DNA from: Fulvivirga imtechensis AK7
GTDB taxonomy: Bacteria; Bacteroidota; Bacteroidia; Cytophagales; Cyclobacteriaceae
Reading direction: 5' to 3'
NCBI RefSeq assembly: GCF_000331535.1
Contig: NZ_AMZN01000086.1
Coordinates: forward strand, 1 to 59,287
DNA length: 59,287 bases
Under the pieces are notes generated by a model. The model was not told the DNA's origin. It saw only the letters and a list, made by a program, of their open reading frames with translations, and did no database searches. A program made the position numbers and the translations under genes. Below, piece after piece: positions 53,750 through 59,287 of the stretch (its first letter is position 1; every line of letters starts with the position of its first letter).

Positions 53750-54358
53750 TTAAAAAGCCTTTTTCTTAACGAGAAATTGGCCCAATTCCTTTCCGGCTTT
53801 AGCATATGACTCCTGGATACGGTAGCCTGTGTCAAAATCATATCCCATGGCATCACGGCCAGGTGATTTTTCAAGTGCAATTACCATAACCGGCTCTTCA
53901 GAACCTGTTTGCATAAAGACAGCCTCCAGGTTGGTGAATGCGCTCTTTCTCACTACCCCAACATTGAATCCCGGTTCGGTATAGGTGGTTTTTAATACCA
54001 GGGTGTATTCGGCATCATCAAACTGTCCCACCTTTACACCCACCTTTTCAAGCTGTTTATTGAATAGCTCTTCAAATTTAGGTTCAAAACGCTCCTTTCT
54101 GTCTGCCACCCAATTTTTTTTCCACTCATCACCACGGCCTGACTCTTTTTCATTGAGTTTTTCCGATTTATCCTTCACATAGTCTTCCTCCCTATCAAAT
54201 TTTCCAACGCCCATATTGCTATAATCGTAGACAACATTAATCTTCTTTTGGCCTTTGAGAAAACCCGGGTCACCTGAGGTGATTTTCATCTTTTGTGCAA
54301 ATGCCGCCACTGTAGAAACCAGCAGGATGCCTGAAATAAGTAAAGTTTTAAATTTCAT
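53750..54358 (-). CDS. Secreted hypothetical protein
   Basis: 202 residues. Signal peptide ending near AAFAQK. The mature part is highly charged (DREEDYVKDKSEKLNEKESGR) with strands later (AEYTLVLKTTYTEPGFNVG, LEAVFMQTGSEEPVMVIALEK). It may be a periplasmic or outer-membrane-associated protein; a similar architecture is seen in unnamed Cytophagales proteins, but no family name is supported. Ends at a perfect terminator. Confidence 0.7.
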   Translation of the reverse strand: MKFKTLLISGILLVSTVAAFAQKMKITSGDPGFLKGQKKINVVYDYSNMGVGKFDREEDYVKDKSEKLNEKESGRGDEWKKNWVADRKERFEPKFEELFNKQLEKVGVKVGQFDDAEYTLVLKTTYTEPGFNVGVVRKSAFTNLEAVFMQTGSEEPVMVIALEKSPGRDAMGYDFDTGYRIQESYAKAGKELGQFLVKKKAF

Positions 54359-54551
54359 AAATAGTCATTTTTTCTGCTCAATTTATAAAAATTCAGCAAT
54401 AAACATTAATTCCTTAGCAAGAATATTTTATCGCACGACTCTCTTATCTAAGATTACATATTATCTGCAAATCGATAGGGAACAGTGGTTTTTTTTTTGT
54501 TAATTCCGCAACAGACTTTATAAAAAAAACATAAAAAAAGTATCTTTAGGC

Positions 54552-55604
54552 GTGGAGATTATTATTTATAGTTGGGCATTGATCACAACTTTCTATCTTC
54601 TTGCTGAAGTAAGTGATCGCTACTTTATACCTGCTCTGGACCAAATTGCAAAACGCTTGAAAATGTCGCACGAAATGGCGGGCGCTACGCTTATGGCCAT
54701 TGGTTCGAGCGCCCCTGAGCTTTTTGTAGCCATCATTGCTCTAGTACACTCCGGGAATCACGAAGCCATCGGGGTAGGCACTATTGTGGGCTCTGCTCTT
54801 TTCAACATCCTTGTTATTATTGGAGCCTCAGCAGCAGTACGCAAGGTCAAGCTGATGTGGCAGCCTGTGTTGCGGGATCTTTTATTCTATGGCCTGTCTG
54901 TAGCCGCTTTATTTTTTATATTAAGAGATGGTGAAGTGAACTGGATAGAGAGTCTTGTATTGGTTATCTTCTACGGAGGTTATTTGATCGCTGTGATGTA
55001 CTGGCGTAAATTATTAAAATTCACAGATACAGATAGCATAGACGATGATTATATAGAGGAAGGTGAGCTAAAAGGATGGAAAAAGATATTCCAGCCGTTA
55101 AACTATGTCCTGAGGAAAATATTTCCTCCTCCGAAGCACTACATTGCCACTTTTGCACTCTCAGTGTTGGCTATAGCTGTTCTATGTTGGATACTGGTGG
55201 AGTCTGCCATTGGTATCTCCCAAATTTTGGATATACCGGAAATAATCATTGCATTAACCGTTTTAGCAGTCGGCACCTCTATCCCCGACATGATATCTTC
55301 TGTGATAGTTGCAAAGCAAGGCAGAGGAGGAATGGCCGTTAGCAATGCGGTAGGCTCAAATATTTTTGACATACTGATAGGTCTGGGACTTCCTTGGCTT
55401 CTTATCACTCTGATCAAGGGCAGTTCGATTTCCACACAGGCAGAAGGGCTAAATGAATCCGTTATCCTGCTGCTTGCTTCTGTTCTGCTTATCTTTATTG
55501 CGTTCTTGATATCCCGATGGCGAATAGGGCAACGGCTGGGCTATACCCTCATTGTGATTTATCTACTGTACATCGGCAAAGAAATTTTTGACCTATACAG
55601 CTAG
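54552..55604 (+). CDS. Sodium/calcium exchanger (CaCA family)
   Basis: 350 residues from a GTG start at 54552, where the hydrophobic N-terminus begins. Ten to eleven membrane helices. The two alpha repeats are typical: GATLMAIGSSAPELF with VGTIVGSALFNILVI, and LTVLAVGTSIPDMISSV with NAVGSNIFDILIGLG. The acidic cytoplasmic loop (DTDSIDDDYIEEGE) lies between them. It exports calcium against a sodium gradient; the GSSAPEL version resembles potassium-dependent exchangers. Confidence 0.94.
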   Translation: MEIIIYSWALITTFYLLAEVSDRYFIPALDQIAKRLKMSHEMAGATLMAIGSSAPELFVAIIALVHSGNHEAIGVGTIVGSALFNILVIIGASAAVRKVKLMWQPVLRDLLFYGLSVAALFFILRDGEVNWIESLVLVIFYGGYLIAVMYWRKLLKFTDTDSIDDDYIEEGELKGWKKIFQPLNYVLRKIFPPPKHYIATFALSVLAIAVLCWILVESAIGISQILDIPEIIIALTVLAVGTSIPDMISSVIVAKQGRGGMAVSNAVGSNIFDILIGLGLPWLLITLIKGSSISTQAEGLNESVILLLASVLLIFIAFLISRWRIGQRLGYTLIVIYLLYIGKEIFDLYS

Positions 55605-55661
55605 TGTAGAATGTTTTGAGCAGAAGATAACTGCCACTTACCTGACACAACGATTCTGCGG

Positions 55662-56600
55662 TTAATCAAAATTCAGGTGGATATTTTGTCCGTTAGATGA
55701 AAGATACTGCCCTGTAGAGAACTGCACATCTGCCTGTCCATCACAAGATGAGTGGAAATCAAGAAGGATATTTCCCAGGTCAATACTATTTCCTGCTTTA
55801 ATATTCTGAATAAATGCCGTCCCTCTTAAAGGATTTCGGCTGCAGGTAGCATAGGAGAAAGCGGTTTCGATCATTGCATGATATAAAATGCCACCGGAAG
55901 TACTATTGGCCTCCAAAATCTGACCTCCTCCGTTGATCACATATTCATCATCATAGATATCAGAAAAACTATTGCGTTGGTCAACATTAATAAACCAAAC
56001 ATTTTGCTTTACAGTTGCAAATACATCTGCCGGCTGGTCAGATTCCAACCGCTGCAACTCTGTATCAAAGGCTATTCGCGAAAGCCCTACATGAATAATG
56101 GTATCCGAGCCTTCACCAATGACTATATCCTGCTCGGCAAACACAGCAACAAGCTGATCACTGTCCTTTTTTCTTATTACAGGTATGGTATGTATGCCAT
56201 ATAGTTTAAACTCTGCCGATAAAATATCAAGGTCACCAAACAGAATAGAGATAACTCCTCCCCCATCTGTATTGTCCCAAATGCCCCCAATCAATATATT
56301 GCCTATTTTATTATTGAATGGCAACGGATGGCTTTTGTCTACAGTTAGGTAGATTAAACCTGAGCTGGAATATTCGCTGTTGGCGCCTGCTTCGAAGGTA
56401 ACATTGGCAGGTAAAGGATGCCCTTCGAATGCCGTAGCCGCCAAAGACACACAATAACCTATCGCTGCTGCCGCTTTGAATCCCTGCTGAAGAGGGGTCA
56501 GTTCCGGGTCTTGCCGTAGCTCATCGACTCTGGTGCAGGTACCGAAAGTTAAGAGGCTTGCCAAGGATAAAGCTGTAAGTGTCTTAAGTAACTGTGGCAT
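55662..56600 (-). CDS. Secreted hypothetical protein
   Basis: 312 residues. An N-terminal signal (ALSLASLLTFGTC) has a Cys at its end and could be a lipoprotein signal. The rest is strand-rich (VFAEQDIVIGEGSDTIIHVGLSRIAF, WFINVDQRNSFSDIYDDEYVING) with a Cys pair late (SSCDGQ). No family recognised. Confidence 0.6.
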   Translation of the reverse strand: MPQLLKTLTALSLASLLTFGTCTRVDELRQDPELTPLQQGFKAAAAIGYCVSLAATAFEGHPLPANVTFEAGANSEYSSSGLIYLTVDKSHPLPFNNKIGNILIGGIWDNTDGGGVISILFGDLDILSAEFKLYGIHTIPVIRKKDSDQLVAVFAEQDIVIGEGSDTIIHVGLSRIAFDTELQRLESDQPADVFATVKQNVWFINVDQRNSFSDIYDDEYVINGGGQILEANSTSGGILYHAMIETAFSYATCSRNPLRGTAFIQNIKAGNSIDLGNILLDFHSSCDGQADVQFSTGQYLSSNGQNIHLNFD

Positions 56601-56676
56601 GAAACACGCTTTATCTTTATTAATCTGTCCTTTAACTTTCTGGTAACCGAAACAGGCCGGCAGCCATAAGCCAGAA

Positions 56677-56795
56677 GTGTCGCAATGAAAACACCAATGT
56701 ACGCGTTATGCTTACCCCAAAAATGCTCTTCCCCCAAGAGACTCCGCTTTTGGGGACTTCATCCCCTCTTTGGCGGGAACATTTTCTTACATACA
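56677..56795. repeat. Fold-back repeat family, copy 5
   Basis: The most diverged copy. GAAAACACCAATG at left, ACATTTTCTTACAT at right, and CCCCAAAAATGC / CCGCTTTTGGGG in the middle. The inner stem reads CTCTT/AAGAG instead of CGTAC/GTACG, a compensatory change. It shares the GCGGGAA insertion with copy 4. Confidence 0.7.
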
Positions 56796-56843
56796 TTAAG
56801 TAAGTTGCAAGCTTACAGCTCAAGCTGCGAGCCGCTTGGCCCA

Positions 56844-57719
56844 TCAGTAGCTAAGCTTATAAGCCACTACCTTGTTAGCAAAAAAAGTAGGAACAAGAAC
56901 AAGCTGCTCTTCAGGAATATAGCCTATATCGGCAGTATTTGAGTTCTGATCTTTGGTGTCCAGCAACAAAGTTTCTTTGCCATTTTGGATCAGGTAGATC
57001 TCTCCCTGCCAGCGACTGGCAATGAAAGTATTATCATTGATTATCACAAGTCCGTCTCCTCCTGTAACAACATCATTTATTACTTCAGGCTCACCGTCTT
57101 CCATCGGAAACTTTCGCAGCCCCCGGCCATCCAGGCCATAAAGTTCTCCTTGCTGATTAAAGGCGAGGCCATTAATATTTTCAATCCCTTCTTTGAATAC
57201 AGAAACCTGCCCGTCTTCCATCATATGTATCTTACCTGTGCTCATATCCGAGAAATAGATATGCTTGCCATCGGTAGCCACATCGTTGAGAAATTGCGCT
57301 CCCTCAACAGGATAACGATTGGTGATTGTTCCTTCCGCAATATTTATTTCTACCAGTTCATCAATATTGGTCACATACAGGTTATCGTTTAGAATAGCCA
57401 TTCCCTTTGGTGCGTCCAGCCCTTTCACCCACTCTAACTGTTCGTCACTACCATCCAGGCCCTGCTTACTGATGAAACCCACGCCATCCTTTTCGGTGGG
57501 CTTTCCCGATATATTGCTTACGAAAAGCACATTCCTTTCCTTATCATAAAGCACTGACTCATTTGTAGTCAGCGTAGTGTCAGTTTCCCAAACCTTGGTT
57601 AGTATAGGTCTTTGAGGTGTTTCTGTATCTGTCTGATCTCCGCCTTGTTCGTCAGTCTTCGGTTTATTACACGAAATAGTCAAAGCCAGCAATAGGGAAA
57701 ATAGGATTAGTCGGTTCAT
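56844..57719 (-). CDS. SMP-30/gluconolactonase-like lipoprotein
   Basis: 291 residues. Lipobox in LLALTISC (then NKPKTDE). A six-bladed propeller pattern follows: NVLFVSNISGKPT, APKGMAILNDNLYVTNIDELVEI, FLNDVATDGKHIYFSDMSTGKIH, INGLAFNQQGELYGLDG, and later GDGLVIINDNTFIASRWQG. Hydrolase activity is possible but the metal ligands could not all be assigned; it may be only a binding propeller. Confidence 0.8.
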   Translation of the reverse strand: MNRLILFSLLLALTISCNKPKTDEQGGDQTDTETPQRPILTKVWETDTTLTTNESVLYDKERNVLFVSNISGKPTEKDGVGFISKQGLDGSDEQLEWVKGLDAPKGMAILNDNLYVTNIDELVEINIAEGTITNRYPVEGAQFLNDVATDGKHIYFSDMSTGKIHMMEDGQVSVFKEGIENINGLAFNQQGELYGLDGRGLRKFPMEDGEPEVINDVVTGGDGLVIINDNTFIASRWQGEIYLIQNGKETLLLDTKDQNSNTADIGYIPEEQLVLVPTFFANKVVAYKLSY

Positions 57720-57783
57720 GTTGTATTTGATTTGTTGTAATTAAAATTAACAAAAAATATCGGACACCCGCCTGCAGATATTA

Positions 57784-58710
57784 TCAATTTTCTATCTTAA
57801 CACCCATTATCTCCTGCTCATTTAAAGTCGCAATAATACATTCATGGATATTTCTGCGGATATCTTTCTCCATACTCTTGTCCCACCTGATAAATCGGAA
57901 CTGGTATTTTAGCTGAACACTATCCTTTGTAACCTTTAACACCTTTAACACCTGGCTATCCTTTTTTATGTTCTTCTTATACGGCTGCAAAACCTTATCG
58001 AAATCTGTTTTTAAACGCTCATAGTGTTTTAAGTGAATCTGATTCAGCTCAAATTCAAGGGTGATCTTTTGAATATCATGCTTGGTAAAATTGACTACAT
58101 CAGATGACAGAATATAATTATTGGGAACATAAACCAGGTCATCGTCATCGTTAATAATATGCATATTGAGCAGGGTGATATTAGATATTTTTCCCCGATG
58201 CGCCCCAACCTTCACGTAATCCTCCAGTGAGAGTTCATCTGAAAACATAATGATCATGCCATTGATCATATTGGATATGTAATCCTTGGAAATAAGGGCG
58301 ATAGCAGCCGCCACGATGCTGATAGAGGTGAAAAATTCACCGGCTTTAATATCGAAAAGTAAAAAAAGTGCAAAAATGAACATAATAAAAGAAAGTATGT
58401 TGGCTATTTGGTTCACTCCCAGAATAAAATTATTCATAAAGCCAACCTGCCTGCCAGATCTCTTGATATAAAGATAGACAATAGCCAACCTGCTAAAGGA
58501 AATGATCATGTGCGCGGTAATATAAAACAGGATCGCATCTATGATATTGGATGAGATACCGTATTCTTCCCTAAGCTCGGGATACCGAAATTGCAAATAA
58601 ATGATCCCTGTAAAAAAAATCAGCTTTAGAATAAATACAAACCGTTTCTTTATTTCTTTCTTGGGAACGGTTTCCTCCACAGCGACATTTTCAATATTTT
58701 CTGCATCCAT
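57784..58710 (-). CDS. MscS-family mechanosensitive channel
   Basis: 308 residues. Several N-terminal helices, a pore-lining Gly/Ala-rich helix (TSISIVAAAIALISKDYISNMINGMIIM), then the beta domain with the classic LEDYVKVGAHRGKISNITLLNMHI and LVYVPN. It releases solutes under osmotic stress. An acidic N-terminal extension (MDAENIENVAVEE) precedes the first helix. Confidence 0.9.
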   Translation of the reverse strand: MDAENIENVAVEETVPKKEIKKRFVFILKLIFFTGIIYLQFRYPELREEYGISSNIIDAILFYITAHMIISFSRLAIVYLYIKRSGRQVGFMNNFILGVNQIANILSFIMFIFALFLLFDIKAGEFFTSISIVAAAIALISKDYISNMINGMIIMFSDELSLEDYVKVGAHRGKISNITLLNMHIINDDDDLVYVPNNYILSSDVVNFTKHDIQKITLEFELNQIHLKHYERLKTDFDKVLQPYKKNIKKDSQVLKVLKVTKDSVQLKYQFRFIRWDKSMEKDIRRNIHECIIATLNEQEIMGVKIEN

Positions 58711-58848
58711 AGATCCCTTTTTTACAGGACAAATTTAATTTGCTAACATGGATGTTATAGCTTTTATGTGTATAAATTTAGTATGGAGATATTCGCCTTG
58801 AGACCAGAGCATCTCATTTTTGTCGTTCGTATTTCAGCTCTAAAGGAG

Positions 58849-59146
58849 ATTCATTCCGAAGACCAAAACCGGGCAAATTTTCAGAAATCTGGCATTATCC
58901 ATCTCTACGAGTAAAAACCTGGCCCTAAAAGGCTTTTACAACCGGATTAAAGCAAAGCATGGGAAAAAAGTAGCTATGAAGGCTTTGGCAAGAAAACTGG
59001 CAGTACTATATTATCGGTTTATGACCAGAGGATTCGATTATGTGGAACAGGGATTAGAACAATATGAAATAAAATACAAAGAACGAATTATCAAAAATAT
59101 GAGCAAAAGAGCATCAGAATTGGGGTACACTCTAATACCTTGTTAA
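58849..59146 (+). pseudogene. IS110-family transposase remnant (C-terminal part)
   Basis: Translation in the frame of 58879 gives FYNRIKAKHGKKVAMKALAR, LAVLYYRFMTRGFDYVEQGLE and SKRASELGYTLIPC then TAA at 59144-59146, typical of the C-terminal part of IS110-type (DEDD) transposases. The frame is open back only to about 58849, after a TAA, so the catalytic N-terminus is missing. Downstream TTGTCATT (59165-59172) / AATGACAA (59210-59217) may be part of the IS end. Confidence 0.7.
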
Positions 59147-59287
59147 TCAAACAGATAAAGAAACTTGTCATTGGTAGGTAACCAACAACTTTCAGTTGAT
59201 TTTGTGGATAATGACAAATTAACCGACCGGCCTTGAGAAAATGGCGTTAAGAATTTCAATGCCACACGTACATGTTATAAATCACAC

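Noticed and set aside
56549-56737. A 62-residue reverse frame
   Set aside because: Its N-terminus is translated repeat copy 5 (EHFWGKHNAYIGVF-like), also seen from copy 3; it is not a gene.

Overview
The window looks like chromosomal DNA of a Bacteroidota, most likely a Cytophagales (Fulvivirga-like) bacterium. Supporting signs are a SusC/SusD pair, two secreted proteases ending in type IX secretion C-terminal sorting domains, Bacteroidota-type lipoprotein signals with a Cys after the h-region, a LytTR regulator, Rhs-type polymorphic toxins and weak Shine-Dalgarno sequences. No rRNA, tRNA or CRISPR array was seen.

Region 1 (1-10.25 kb) is a polymorphic-toxin and mobile-element island. An Rhs tip with a zinc-metallopeptidase toxin (cut by the window edge) and its probable immunity gene face a reverse-strand XRE regulator. 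Next comes a symE-like toxin gene overlapping a CHC2/TOPRIM primase-helicase, an iteron-like repeat cluster, two tyrosine recombinases (the second split by a frameshift) and a 0.9-kb non-coding stretch packed with nested inverted repeats. A second, decayed copy of the Rhs tip / immunity / reverse XRE arrangement follows at 8.1-9.75 kb, then fragments of other genes, including a PAS domain.

Region 2 (10.7-38.1 kb) reads as a collagen-utilisation locus. The secreted M9 collagenase and M43 metalloprotease would cut collagen outside the cell. SusC/SusD would import the peptides. A DPP-IV-type peptidase would remove Xaa-Pro dipeptides. Hydroxyprolines would then be dismantled: trans-3-hydroxy-L-proline by a dehydratase (Cys/Thr active site) plus an OCD-family reductase, and trans-4-hydroxy-L-proline by an epimerase (Cys/Cys active site), an FAD D-amino-acid dehydrogenase, a DHDPS-family deaminase and a 2-oxoglutarate-semialdehyde dehydrogenase. 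The two hydroxyproline operons share a 19/21-nt motif upstream, which suggests one regulon. A sensor kinase sits inside the locus, and a proline dehydrogenase at 50-51 kb would finish proline breakdown.

Region 3 (38.2-59.3 kb) is mixed chromosomal content: a GNAT acetyltransferase, FMN reductase, serine hydrolase with a frame-shifting 17-nt tandem duplication in its signal region, LytTR and AraC regulators, a single-haem lipoprotein, ArsR plus a double SRPBCC protein, a class III cyclase, a metzincin-like lipoprotein, a Na/Ca exchanger, an MscS channel and a decayed IS110-type transposase at the right edge. Five copies of a roughly 120-150-nt fold-back repeat with compensatory stem changes are scattered from 29 to 57 kb.
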